Below the pieces are notes generated by a model. It ran no database searches. It was not told where the DNA came from and saw only the letters and a program-made list of their open reading frames with translations. From a virus, in the IMG/VR virus record IMGVR_UViG_3300047445_000240, positions 1 to 43,218 of that record: a stretch of DNA of 43,218 bases; one strand, 5' to 3'. The first letter of the stretch is position 1. Each line of letters begins with the position of its first letter. Position numbers and translations under genes: made by a program. Positions 8,040 through 15,754 of this stretch are shown one piece after another.

Positions 8040-8752
8040 CGCCGCCCCCCCCCATTGACACCCATCGCCAGCGCGCGCAGCTTGGCGGGATTCGCCCTCT
8101 CACCTCGGAAACCGAGCGGTTGCCAACCCCCGACCCCGTTGATCAGCGCGGAGCCCTTTCGGCCCAGGCGAACGCCTGAACGCTGATCGCGCGCCAGCGC
8201 GGCCCAAACCCCCGACCCCATGCGCGGGGTTGAAGGTTCGCCGCCTCGATCGGTCTTGCAAGAGAAGCGGGTCGAAACGGCAAGGCAAAATTCGCTAGGG
8301 CTGGGTCTGCCGAGCGCGACCCTCATGGTTTTGGGTCGACGGCCAAAGGGGGGAGCCGGGGGGCCGTGGCGATCGTCGGCCAGCGCGGCCGCGGGGCCGA
8401 CCTCGACCGATCCCAGGCCGCCCAGCGTCAAATTGGCAATTAGACGACAGGGCCGCTCTTTCGCCGCTAGATCAATGCCTTGGCCTGCACCGTGCGACGC
8501 CGACCGTGCGACGGCGGCGACGCGCGAGCGGCTAAGTGCCTGAGATTCCACGCCGCCCGAGATCCCGAGCGCCAGGCCAAACCGCCCGCCCAGCTCGCCA
8601 CCCTGCAGCTGCCGAGCTGCACCGCTCGCCCCCGATCGCGCCAGAAAATCCCCCAGGATCGCCGCCCCTCCCGCGACGAAGGGGCATTGCGGCGCGGGCG
8701 CGGCATATCCGCCCCCTATTTTATTCGGATCGCGAAGCGCAGCAGCGCGCAT
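8036..8752 (-). CDS. Questionable ORF leading the packaging operon
   Basis: A 238-residue open frame from the ATG at 8752, which has GGGGAG eight bases upstream. It is rich in Gly, Ala, Arg and Ser, with no recognisable domain. For: a repressor-type promoter lies immediately upstream (8784-8812), and its stop overlaps the next start as ATGA. Against: the composition is low-complexity, rare codons (AGA, AGG, CTA, GGA) are frequent, and the frame ends in a run of nine G residues (8045-8053) where slippage or a sequencing error would change the frame. It may instead be an untranslated leader. Confidence 0.35.
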   Translation of the reverse strand: MRAAALRDPNKIGGGYAAPAPQCPFVAGGAAILGDFLARSGASGAARQLQGGELGGRFGLALGISGGVESQALSRSRVAAVARSASHGAGQGIDLAAKERPCRLIANLTLGGLGSVEVGPAAALADDRHGPPAPPFGRRPKTMRVALGRPSPSEFCLAVSTRFSCKTDRGGEPSTPRMGSGVWAALARDQRSGVRLGRKGSALINGVGGWQPLGFRGERANPAKLRALAMGVNGGGRR

Positions 8753-8783
8753 GCTCGGTTCTCCCCGCCCCATGGGGTCAGCG

Positions 8784-8812
8784 ACTTAGCGTATTGCTAA
8801 GTTCGAGCGCAA
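8784..8812 (-). promoter_or_regulatory. Leftward late/packaging promoter with operator
   Basis: On the minus strand TTGCGC (8812-8807) is followed 18 bases later by TAAGTC (8788-8783). A perfect palindrome ACTTAGC-N5-GCTAAGT (8784-8802) overlaps the -10. This is the longest symmetric copy of the operator in the genome. It would control transcription into the terminase-portal-scaffold operon and probably the whole late region. It has the same layout as the promoter in front of the Cro-like gene (TTGCAT, 17 bases, TAAGTC). Confidence 0.6.
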
Positions 8813-8825
8813 GAGCCCGGCCAGA

Positions 8826-9089
8826 TGTTCCTTTCGTACCGCTCCAATCAGCCGCATGGAACAAGCGAACGGAACAACAAATCGCCGCCAATTCAATACT
8901 TTGCGAAGCGACACGTAGGTATGTTCCATATGTTCCGCGTTTTCGCGCGCCTACGTCGCGGATCGTGCGCGCGTGCATCACCAGTGACCGCCGCATTTCG
9001 CGGAACACGCGGAACAACGCAGATTATCACGCGATATCAGTGGCCTACGTGTTCCAAACAGCATGGAACGCGCCGCCACCAATGGAACA
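8826..9089. repeat. Cluster of TGTTCC/GGAACA hexamers (possible origin)
   Basis: Nine exact copies of one hexamer in either orientation, plus a tenth with five of six bases, lie within 264 bases: TGTTCC at 8826, 8922, 8931 and 9050; GGAACA at 8858, 8871, 9002, 9011 and 9084; GGAACG at 9065. Two tandem pairs have a 9-base period (8922/8931 and 9002/9011) and face each other. Chance would give far fewer than one. No credible gene crosses the region. Iteron-like clusters of this kind mark replication origins or cooperative regulator sites. Confidence 0.55.
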
Positions 9090-9278
9090 CCCCTGACCCA
9101 AATCGACAGGCAAAATCGAGGCTGAAACTTGCTCGCCGCCAATGGGTCGGGGCGAAAAAGACGGCGCGGAAAGAGAAGGTTGACTGATGATCGCGCCCCG
9201 GTCGGCGCGCCCTGCGGGCGCACCTGGGCGCGAGCGTTTATTTGTCCAACTGGCTGGCGCAGCATGGAATTATCATCG
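9090..9278. other. Non-coding stretch between hexamer cluster and early promoter
   Basis: No supported gene. It contains a GC hairpin, GCGCCC-TGC-GGGCGC (9207-9221), without a U-tract. This may insulate the rightward early promoter at 9279 from upstream transcription. Confidence 0.4.
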
Positions 9279-9325
9279 TTGACATTTAGCGCTGCGCTAA
9301 TTTATAGCACTTAGCAGATAGCTAA
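9279..9325 (+). promoter_or_regulatory. Rightward early promoter with two perfect operators
   Basis: A perfect -35 TTGACA (9279-9284) is followed 17 bases later by TTATAG (9302-9307). Operator 1, TTAGC-GCTGC-GCTAA (9286-9300), fills the spacer. Operator 2, TTAGC-AGATA-GCTAA (9311-9325), covers the likely start of transcription. The sequence around operator 2 (CTTAGCxGATAGCTAAATCC) is also found at 16596-16614. The promoter would drive the genes from 9387 and be silent in the lysogen. Confidence 0.7.
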
Positions 9326-9386
9326 ATCCTGCTGTCGTCATTGCCGCCAATCCGATGGAGCGGCGCCTAACAGACGGAGACCTTCC

Positions 9387-10022
9387 ATGGCTTACAAATT
9401 CGGCCGCAACGATTACGCGGCAATCCGTGACGAAGCGAACGACCCGGCCACCGTGCCGGTCGAAGTGTCGGCCGAGCAGTACGAGGACATGCTTGGGGTG
9501 GTGCCGCCGCTCCATGTCCCTGGCGGCTTTTTCGTCGGCGAATGCCTGACCGGCGACGATCGCGGCAACGTCCATGCCCATTACGCCGAGCGCCAGGGCC
9601 GCTACTTCGCCCGCTATGCCGTGGTCGGGAACGCCGCGACGCTGATCCCGGCGGACTTCGCGCAAGGCTGCTGCGTGATCGACACCGTTCCTGCGCACCT
9701 GCACGCGGAATGGGACGGCGATCGCTTGCTGAATGGCGGCGGCCTTCCCCTTTGGAGCGGGTCGGGGCCAGCGCCCGCGATCGGCGGCATCGTGCCGGTA
9801 GGGCGCGGCCTCACGGTCAAGGTCGAGGGCTATCGCGTTGACGGCGGTTGGCTGATGATCACCGGCGAACGGTCGGACGGCGTCCGTGGCGACCTTGCCG
9901 GCGTGGAGATCGCTTGGAAGCTGGTCGAGGACCAGGCGCCCGAAGCGAGCGGCCATCACGCGGCATCGTTCGAAGACATGATCGACGACCCCAACTGGGT
10001 CGGAAGCCGCCACCACTACTGA
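9387..10022 (+). CDS. Early protein of unknown function (211 aa)
   Basis: First gene after the repressor-controlled early promoter. Its ribosome site GGAGA lies 8 bases before the ATG. I do not recognise the product with confidence; the segment EDMLGVVPPLHVPGGFFVGECLTGD is reminiscent of small alphaproteobacterial plasmid and phage proteins of the DUF1419 type, but this is weak. It has no membrane segment. The C-terminus is acidic then His-rich (FEDMIDDPNWVGSRHHY). A GC hairpin follows at 10032-10058. As the first early gene it is a candidate for host take-over or anti-defence. Confidence 0.75.
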   Translation: MAYKFGRNDYAAIRDEANDPATVPVEVSAEQYEDMLGVVPPLHVPGGFFVGECLTGDDRGNVHAHYAERQGRYFARYAVVGNAATLIPADFAQGCCVIDTVPAHLHAEWDGDRLLNGGGLPLWSGSGPAPAIGGIVPVGRGLTVKVEGYRVDGGWLMITGERSDGVRGDLAGVEIAWKLVEDQAPEASGHHAASFEDMIDDPNWVGSRHHY

Positions 10023-10031
10023 CCGCAACCC

Positions 10032-10058
10032 TCGCGCCCCGGTGGGATCGGGGCGCGA
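10032..10058 (+). terminator. GC hairpin after first early gene
   Basis: TCGCGCCCC (10032-10040) pairs perfectly with GGGGCGCGA (10050-10058) around a 9-base loop. An outer pairing of CCGCA (10023-10027) with TGCGG (10063-10067) can extend it. No T-tract follows, so a partial terminator or an mRNA-stabilising structure is more likely than a classic terminator. Confidence 0.45.
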
Positions 10059-10104
10059 TCGATGCGGCCATTCCGGCTCATCACCCAGCAAAGGAGTAAC
10101 CTCG

Positions 10105-10305
10105 ATGCACAAGCTGACGAACTGGACCGCCAAGCGCGCGGGCGCTCGGATGACCGTCTATGGCAAGGACGAGAATGGCGCAGAGGCCAAAATCGTCGGC
10201 GTCGATCGCGTGGAGCGCTTTCAGCCCGACAACGGAACGGCGCGCCTGACCATCGCCGTGCGCGATCACGTCAGCCCGCCGGAATTCTTCCAGCTCGCGG
10301 ACTGA
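10105..10305 (+). CDS. Small early protein (66 aa)
   Basis: A 66-residue protein beginning MHKLTNWTAKRAGARM, chosen over an upstream in-frame ATG because AAAGGAG lies 8 bases before 10105. It looks like a compact beta-rich domain (RMTVYGKDENGAEAKIVGVDRVERF). I do not recognise it. It lies between two hairpins, so it may be expressed from its own mRNA segment. Confidence 0.7.
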   Translation: MHKLTNWTAKRAGARMTVYGKDENGAEAKIVGVDRVERFQPDNGTARLTIAVRDHVSPPEFFQLAD

Positions 10306-10315
10306 CAGCACCCCC

Positions 10316-10341
10316 GAGGGCGTGGCGATCGCCGCGCCCTC
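10316..10341 (+). terminator. 26-base inverted repeat between early genes
   Basis: GAGGGCGTGGCGA is followed directly by TCGCCGCGCCCTC. The arms match at all 13 positions if one G-U pair is allowed. As RNA it gives an 11-bp stem with a GATC loop. It has no T-tract. It could be an attenuator or stability element, or a protein-binding palindrome. Confidence 0.45.
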
Positions 10342-10368
10342 CAAGATGCTGCCAGAGGATTCGCCACG

Positions 10369-11001
10369 ATGCGCAAGCAAGCCGATGAACGACAAACCGA
10401 CATGTTCGCATTGCTCGAGCCGGTGCGCGACCTGCACGCGGAGCATATGGCGAAATTGCGCGCCGCGTCACCCGCCAACATGGTGGGCCGCGATAAGTTT
10501 GAACGTCCGCTGATCAAAACGCGGGCATGGTCGCATGACGGCGTTTTGACGCTTTATGGCGGGGATGATCCGGAGCCTTTTGAAGTGGTGGTGCGCGGCG
10601 TCCCCTGCGTCATCCAGTGGAGCGGTGGTGTAGGAACCCATGCCATCGGAGAGCCGGGTTCGCCCTTCTGGTCCGATACCGGCTTTCGCAGTTTCATGTG
10701 GCTCACTACCGACCGTATCGAGATCGTGCGGATGATCGAAGCGTTCATCGATGCGCCGGCCAAGGACGGCAACGGTTGCGGCGGCAAGCTCAAGCCGTGG
10801 TGGCCTTCTCCGATCTTGGACCTGCGCGATCGCCGCCGAGACATGCTGCGCTACCCCAACGGCGAAGGCGCTGGCGCCGAATATTGGGCGAATATGCAGC
10901 GCTGGGAGCGCGAGGGCGAGGAGAAGGTCCGCGCGCTAGGCTTCGATCCCGATGTTGTGGCGCCGTGGCCTGCAGCGGCGCGCCAGCGTGAACTGGTATA
11001 G
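10369..11001 (+). CDS. Early protein of unknown function (210 aa)
   Basis: The third gene of the rightward early group. The N-terminus is helical and charged, followed by a Trp/Gly-rich beta region (WSHDGVLTLYGGDDPEPFEVVVRGVPCVIQWSGG written in part). The C-terminal 50 residues are Arg/Glu-rich. The family is not recognised and there is no membrane segment. AGAGG lies about 10 bases before the ATG. About 130 non-coding bases follow before the next gene. Confidence 0.65.
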   Translation: MRKQADERQTDMFALLEPVRDLHAEHMAKLRAASPANMVGRDKFERPLIKTRAWSHDGVLTLYGGDDPEPFEVVVRGVPCVIQWSGGVGTHAIGEPGSPFWSDTGFRSFMWLTTDRIEIVRMIEAFIDAPAKDGNGCGGKLKPWWPSPILDLRDRRRDMLRYPNGEGAGAEYWANMQRWEREGEEKVRALGFDPDVVAPWPAAARQRELV

Positions 11002-11131
11002 TCAACGCCCCGTAGCGGGACGCCATCGCACAGCATCACCAAATCGGGTCATGATCGCTTCCCTAACTCTATCCCGTTGATAAACATTCAAAACGGACCG
11101 AATCCGGTTCGTGTATGGGGAGGGGAAACTA

Positions 11132-11347
11132 ATGAAGGCGATGCGCACCTATTTCTGCGCCGCCGTGCCGCTGATAGAGCCTAAGGGCGGCACGATCCAC
11201 ATGACGGAAGAATTCGACGGACTCGTTGTTACCCGCGTCATGGAACGCACCACCTTTCTGGCGTTCCTCGACGTCGCGCTGAGCATTACCTCGCCGCGCC
11301 GTGCCGACGTCCACTATCTCGCGGATCGCCGCCGTAGCGCCGATTAG
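11132..11347 (+). CDS. Small orphan protein converging on helicase gene
   Basis: A 71-residue protein (MKAMRTYFCAAVPLIEPKGG...). The ATG at 11132 has an excellent GGGGAGGGGAAACTA leader, so it is preferred to 11111. It lies alone after an AT-richer 130-base gap. Its TAG shares bases with the helicase TAA on the other strand (TTAG, 11344-11347). I do not recognise the product. The convergent overlap means transcription of this gene would run antisense into the replication operon. Confidence 0.6.
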   Translation: MKAMRTYFCAAVPLIEPKGGTIHMTEEFDGLVVTRVMERTTFLAFLDVALSITSPRRADVHYLADRRRSAD

Positions 11348-13248
11348 CGGTTGCTCATGGGCAGGTTGAGCTGTTCGGCTTCCTCGATCGCCGCCGGTAC
11401 GTCGATGACGACGCCGATCGGCACCACCACTGACCACTCGCCCGGCCCGTCATAGCGCACCTTCTTGCGCCCCACGGCGCCGGGCACCAGCGCCAGCGCT
11501 TGGTTCCACGTGCCGCTGCGCCAGGTCGACTTGTCGAACACCGCCAGCATTGCTTGGTTCGATTTGTTGGCGACCGACAGATAGGCCTTCTCGACCGACG
11601 TCGGCCGGTCAAGGATCCCGCCAGCGCCGTTGTCCTTCTCGTGGTCTGGCGCCAGCCCGACGATGCGCAAGCCATGGGTGCGCAGCTTGGCCTTGGCGCC
11701 GCTGTCCGTGCCGTTGAGCAGGTCGATCAGCGCCCGCGTAATCCAGCGGCCGATATTGATCTGATGTTCGCCGGGCTTGGCGGTCAGCGTGGCGCTGGTC
11801 AGCCATTTCAGGCAGCGTTCGGTCGTATCCTCGGCCTCGGCGCGCGCCCGGTGCAGGATCGTGCTCAGGTCCCGCACGCGGGTGATGCAGCGCAAATCCT
11901 CATCCGTCACCGGGTCGGGGCTCATCTCGTTGGGATGCGCGGGCGCCTGATCGTGCAGCAACAGGTCGCCGCACGCGAGCAGCGTCCCGTATGTGTCCTG
12001 CTCGCGCCCGTTATAGCCCTGGGTCAGCATCGCGGCCTGATACGCGGCCAAGGTGGCGTCGTAGCGATGCCATTGCTCGATCAGGCGCCGGCGCAACTGG
12101 TTGCCCCACGCCTTAAGCGTGCTGGGCAGCATCAGCGATTTGGTCTTTGGCGGAAACTCGCGAAGGTTGAGGATCGCCATGCGGTTGCGATCCTGCGCGG
12201 GCAGCTCGTGATGGTGGATCGACGAAAACAGGAAGCACGATCGCGCGACGAATTGCTTGGCCTTGTGATCCTGACTGCCACGCATCGCGCCGCCACCCGA
12301 ATAGGCGAGCCGCGCCAGCTTCACGATCTTCATATGCGCTTCGCCGTTCGCTTCGTCGGGCTCGATTTCGTCGAACATCACCGCCAGCGTGTCCTGGTCG
12401 AGCAGCTGGCGCACGCCCGCCTCGGTCGCGTCCTCGGTAAACACGCCCCAATCGCCCATGACTTCGCGCAGGAATTGCTGCAGCGTCGTCTTACCGGCAC
12501 CGCTCGGCCCGGTGATCCATACGTGCGGACGGTGCCGGATGGCGCCGCCCAGCGTCGCCGCCGCGATCCAGCACAGCAACAGCCAGCCATCGGTTTCGCC
12601 ATTGCGCCAGCGCCACGTGTTGAGCAGCGCCAGCACTTGCTCGCCGATATGGATCGGCGCTGGGCTGTCGTCGGGCCGCGACAGTTCGGGGTGCGCTGGA
12701 TAGACGTAACCGCCGATCAGGCCGGGCTGGAAAAACTGGCTCTTGAGCACGTTGTTCCGCGTGCCGCGCTTGCCTCCGATCAGGATGGTTGACCCGCAAT
12801 GCAGGATCAGTTCGCCATCCGGTCCGCGATGGGCGCCGCGGCCGCGCACCTTGCCTTGCGGGTCGAACAATCCCTTGCGCGCGCACCATACGATTAGGTC
12901 GCGCTGAGACTCTTTCTGATCGAAGCCGGTGATGATCCATTCGACCTCGCCGGTTTTCTTGTCGGTCACCTGTTTCTTGGTCGGCCATTTCGCGTTGAGC
13001 CAGTGCTGGCGCGTGCCGAACAGCGCCATCACCTCGCCCTTGCGCATTTCGGTGCCCAGCTCGATCAGTTGCTTGGCATGGTCGAGGAAATAGGTGCGCT
13101 GCTTTAGGAAGCCGAGCGGCTCGATCGGGCAATCCTTGGGCGGTCCCTTGACGTCATATTCGGCGCCGGGCTCGCCATCTGGCGCGCGAAAGTCCGGTGC
13201 GTCGTGCGGCGCGTCGATCGCGGCGCCGATATCGTCGTCGGCGTTCAT
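11344..13248 (-). CDS. P-loop helicase/ATPase for replication
   Basis: A 634-residue protein. It contains a Walker A motif GPSGAGKTT (residues 247-255) and a Walker B LAVMFDEIE (288-296), followed by a region that may carry the sensor (CFLFSSIHHHELP). This fits superfamily 3-like or AAA-type helicases encoded beside phage primases. The start ATG at 13248 (MNADDDIGAA) overlaps the upstream stop by ATGA; the upstream in-frame extension is Arg-rich shadow sequence. It is the last gene of the leftward replication operon, with the Toprim primase two genes upstream. Confidence 0.85.
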   Translation of the reverse strand: MNADDDIGAAIDAPHDAPDFRAPDGEPGAEYDVKGPPKDCPIEPLGFLKQRTYFLDHAKQLIELGTEMRKGEVMALFGTRQHWLNAKWPTKKQVTDKKTGEVEWIITGFDQKESQRDLIVWCARKGLFDPQGKVRGRGAHRGPDGELILHCGSTILIGGKRGTRNNVLKSQFFQPGLIGGYVYPAHPELSRPDDSPAPIHIGEQVLALLNTWRWRNGETDGWLLLCWIAAATLGGAIRHRPHVWITGPSGAGKTTLQQFLREVMGDWGVFTEDATEAGVRQLLDQDTLAVMFDEIEPDEANGEAHMKIVKLARLAYSGGGAMRGSQDHKAKQFVARSCFLFSSIHHHELPAQDRNRMAILNLREFPPKTKSLMLPSTLKAWGNQLRRRLIEQWHRYDATLAAYQAAMLTQGYNGREQDTYGTLLACGDLLLHDQAPAHPNEMSPDPVTDEDLRCITRVRDLSTILHRARAEAEDTTERCLKWLTSATLTAKPGEHQINIGRWITRALIDLLNGTDSGAKAKLRTHGLRIVGLAPDHEKDNGAGGILDRPTSVEKAYLSVANKSNQAMLAVFDKSTWRSGTWNQALALVPGAVGRKKVRYDGPGEWSVVVPIGVVIDVPAAIEEAEQLNLPMSNR

Positions 13249-14120
13249 ACTCCACACATCCCGCCGCAAGCACCGGCCCAACCAAGCAGCTGCCCTTGCC
13301 TTGCTGCGATCTCCTCGTCGAAATCGATCTCGCCTAACGGCCGCAAACTGTCGTGAAGGAAGGCCTCGCCCCTGACGTTTCGCAGGCCGCGGCGTATGAG
13401 CTTGTCGACCTCTACGGCGCGCGCAAAATCGTCGGGGTGGTCGCGCTGCATATGGAGCCATTCAACGTTAGAGCGGAAAGGGCAGCTTATGCAGCCTGAG
13501 TGCCCGAAGCGGATCCCGTATTCCTCAAACAGCCATGTTTCACATTCCCAGCGAGTCCATCCGATCTCGCAAAGAGGATGTCGGTGATATATCCAGGGCT
13601 CACGAGCGGGCGCCATGCGGTGCGCTTCGTCGATCGTGATGCCAATCCAAAGCTCAACGATGGGGTGCTTGGGTATTCGCGCCCGGCGGTCGATCCCCAA
13701 CAGATCGCGGCATTTGCGCTGCACCGGCCGTATCTTGTAGTCGCGCGTGCAACTTCGGTTGAGAATGCCGCGTGTTCCGTCTGGGTTGCGTACGTAGAAC
13801 GGCGGGTTCGGGAAGCGCGCTGCTTCGCCTGCAATTGCTCGCCGTAGATCTGCCGATAGATCGCCCCCCACTGCCTCCTCCAAGGCAAATGGCGGCCGCA
13901 TGTTGTCGGACCGCAACCAACGCATATTCTCGGCTGAGCTGGAACGTTCATCGCCGGTTTGCGCGTCGATCGCCACATCCGGCATTGGGCCTAGCAGGCC
14001 GCGAGCCGCCATTAGGATCAATGTGATCGATTGTACGCCCATGCCGTTGCTGATCGCGACTAGGCGCGCGTCCGGCAACGGCGAAGAAAGACTAGGATAC
14101 AAGTTTGGCAAGGCGCTCAC
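13245..14120 (-). CDS. PAPS-reductase-like (PP-loop) protein
   Basis: A 291-residue protein. The start is the GTG at 14120, overlapping the primase stop as GTGA with GGGGGTGG upstream. The N-terminus has the adenine-nucleotide alpha-hydrolase signature (LVAISNGMGVQS, residues 20-31, a variant of SxGxxS) followed by the DAQTGDE strand. A C210-x-x-C213 pair (SGCISCPF) could bind metal or an iron-sulfur cluster. Related phage proteins are annotated as PAPS reductase or DndC-like. There is no obvious phosphorothioation partner here, so the substrate is unknown. Its location inside the replication operon suggests a role on DNA or nucleotides. Confidence 0.75.
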   Translation of the reverse strand: MSALPNLYPSLSSPLPDARLVAISNGMGVQSITLILMAARGLLGPMPDVAIDAQTGDERSSSAENMRWLRSDNMRPPFALEEAVGGDLSADLRRAIAGEAARFPNPPFYVRNPDGTRGILNRSCTRDYKIRPVQRKCRDLLGIDRRARIPKHPIVELWIGITIDEAHRMAPAREPWIYHRHPLCEIGWTRWECETWLFEEYGIRFGHSGCISCPFRSNVEWLHMQRDHPDDFARAVEVDKLIRRGLRNVRGEAFLHDSLRPLGEIDFDEEIAARQGQLLGWAGACGGMCGV

Positions 14121-15250
14121 GCCACCCCCTTCGGCTTGCCGCACAGCCAATCGTTGAAATCCTTGAACTCGGCCGGCGGAAAGATCGTCTGCACGTGCCG
14201 TCCGGCTTGTTGCTGCCGCTGCACCACGCGCTCGAACGCGGCGATCGCCGGGCTGTCGGTGTCGTCGTTCTGGCCGATCAGCACCAACGGCCCCATGCCA
14301 TCGGGCAGCACCAGTCCGCCCATATTGCCGAGCGACACGCCCGCGACGACGCGCAAGGTCGGCCGCTTGAACGCGATAGACAGCCCGTCCTCGATCCCTT
14401 CCGACAGATAGACGGGCGTGCCGGGCGCCAGCTTGTGCAGCGTTTCGGGCCGTTCGCCCTTCCACAGCGGGATATGGCCGCCCGAAAAGCGGCCGAGCGA
14501 CGATTTGTGCGATTTGAGCTTGCCGCTCGACGGGTCGCGGATCTTGACCACCTTCACCGGACCGCTCTTGTCGCGGTGCGACCAACCCGAAATATCCAGA
14601 TAGGTGCGGTGCGTGCCGACATGCACGCCGTCGCGGATGATCGCCGCCAGCATCGCCGGCACCTTGGCGCGGCGCTCGGCGCACCACACGTCGGGACGAT
14701 AGCGCAGCGATCCCGGCGCCTTGCCCAATTGCTCGAGGTCGATGCCGCGCCCCTGCAGGTAGGACGCGGCCGGGGTGCGGGGGATTCCGTCCGCGTCGCG
14801 CCACAGCTGCCACGCGCGGTCGCGCTTGGCCGCTTCCTCGCGCGCGGCGTCGTCGATCGCCTTGGCTTGGCGCTCGGCGATATCGCGTTGCACCGTCTTG
14901 AGCCGCTCGGGCGGCAGATCGTCGAAGCCAAGAAACGATTTTGCCCAGGCGAAGGCCTGTGACCGCGCATCCTTGCCGCGCGACCAACCGCCGAACAGCA
15001 CCATGCAAACCAGCTTGATCAGGTCGCCGCCGCGTTCGTCGGTGCCGTCCGGCGCCGAAAAGTCGGTCCATAGCCCCTGATTGTGCCCGGTGCGGTTGAC
15101 CTTGAGGCTTTGGCCCGGCTCATTGTCGACCGACCCGATCAGCCAGAAACGCCGATCGCACCGTGCCGCGCTCAACAGCTTCGGTACGACGGTGTCGACG
15201 CGCGCGTTTAGCGCCGTGGCGATTTCGGCTTCGCTGATCCCCCCGGACAT
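14117..15250 (-). CDS. Toprim-domain DNA primase
   Basis: A 377-residue protein. The C-terminal Toprim domain has the glutamate motif YLSEGIEDGLS (E284) and the acidic motif LIGQNDDTD (about 329-332) that bind Mg2+ for primer synthesis. The N-terminal region (residues 55-110, WTDFSAPDGTDERGGDLIKLV) resembles the DNA-binding part of phage primases; I see no clear four-Cys zinc ribbon. The middle is a charged helix (120-150). It would work with the downstream helicase at the phage fork. The start ATG at 15250 has a weak ribosome site. Confidence 0.85.
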   Translation of the reverse strand: MSGGISEAEIATALNARVDTVVPKLLSAARCDRRFWLIGSVDNEPGQSLKVNRTGHNQGLWTDFSAPDGTDERGGDLIKLVCMVLFGGWSRGKDARSQAFAWAKSFLGFDDLPPERLKTVQRDIAERQAKAIDDAAREEAAKRDRAWQLWRDADGIPRTPAASYLQGRGIDLEQLGKAPGSLRYRPDVWCAERRAKVPAMLAAIIRDGVHVGTHRTYLDISGWSHRDKSGPVKVVKIRDPSSGKLKSHKSSLGRFSGGHIPLWKGERPETLHKLAPGTPVYLSEGIEDGLSIAFKRPTLRVVAGVSLGNMGGLVLPDGMGPLVLIGQNDDTDSPAIAAFERVVQRQQQAGRHVQTIFPPAEFKDFNDWLCGKPKGVA

Positions 15251-15280
15251 GGCGCTAAGCTGGCTGGGTTGCTTGAAGGA

Positions 15281-15754
15281 TCATGACGCCGGCGTCTTCA
15301 AAAAAACCAACCAATGCGTCTTGGCCGCTCGGCCAGATTGGTGCCCAAAAAGGGGCTTCTCGGGGGTCATCGCGAGAACCGTTTTCAGCGGCACCCGATG
15401 CTCGTTCCACTTGAAGATCAAGGTTCCGCCGACGCGTAATACCCGAAAGCATTCCGCGAAACCTAAGGTGATCTGGTCACGCCAGCCTGGCTCTAGCCGT
15501 CCGTATTTCTGTGCCATCGCGCTGTTGGCGCCGTTGAAGGTGTGCGGCGGATCGAAAACGACAAGCGAGAAGGTGCCGTCCGCGAAAGGCAGCGCGGTAA
15601 AGTCCCCAAGCACGTCGGGATCGATTACGACCTCTCGCCCGCGCGGGTCGGTGCAGACCTCACGACGCTTGTCTAGAAACAGCGCACGGGCATCTGCTTT
15701 GTCGAACCAAAACATTCGCGCCCCGCAGCAGGCATCAAGCACTTCGGCCTTCAT
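15281..15754 (-). CDS. SAM-dependent DNA methyltransferase (small)
   Basis: A 157-residue class I methyltransferase. An N-terminal SAM-binding motif (VLDACCGARMFWFDK, residues 5-19) and the catalytic DPPH (68-71, in LVVFDPPHTFNG) are present, as in amino-methyltransferases acting on DNA; GGTLIFKW follows near residue 110. The start ATG at 15754 overlaps the Cro-like stop by ATGA; the upstream in-frame extension is shadow sequence. It is short, with no separate target-recognition domain, so specificity may be low. It probably protects phage DNA or modifies it during replication. Confidence 0.8.
   Translation of the reverse strand: MKAEVLDACCGARMFWFDKADARALFLDKRREVCTDPRGREVVIDPDVLGDFTALPFADGTFSLVVFDPPHTFNGANSAMAQKYGRLEPGWRDQITLGFAECFRVLRVGGTLIFKWNEHRVPLKTVLAMTPEKPLFGHQSGRAAKTHWLVFLKTPAS

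Noticed and set aside
8826-9089. Alphaproteobacterial LexA boxes (GTTC-N7-GTTC) in the hexamer cluster
   Set aside because: The tandem pairs have a spacing of 5 between GTTC/GAAC units, not 7, and occur in opposed pairs.
9297-10133. A 278-codon minus-strand frame opposite the first early gene
   Set aside because: The plus-strand gene has a promoter and ribosome site; the minus frame has neither and looks like shadow sequence.
11500-12792. A 430-codon plus-strand frame opposite the helicase
   Set aside because: Antisense to the Walker A/B ATPase; composition typical of a GC shadow.
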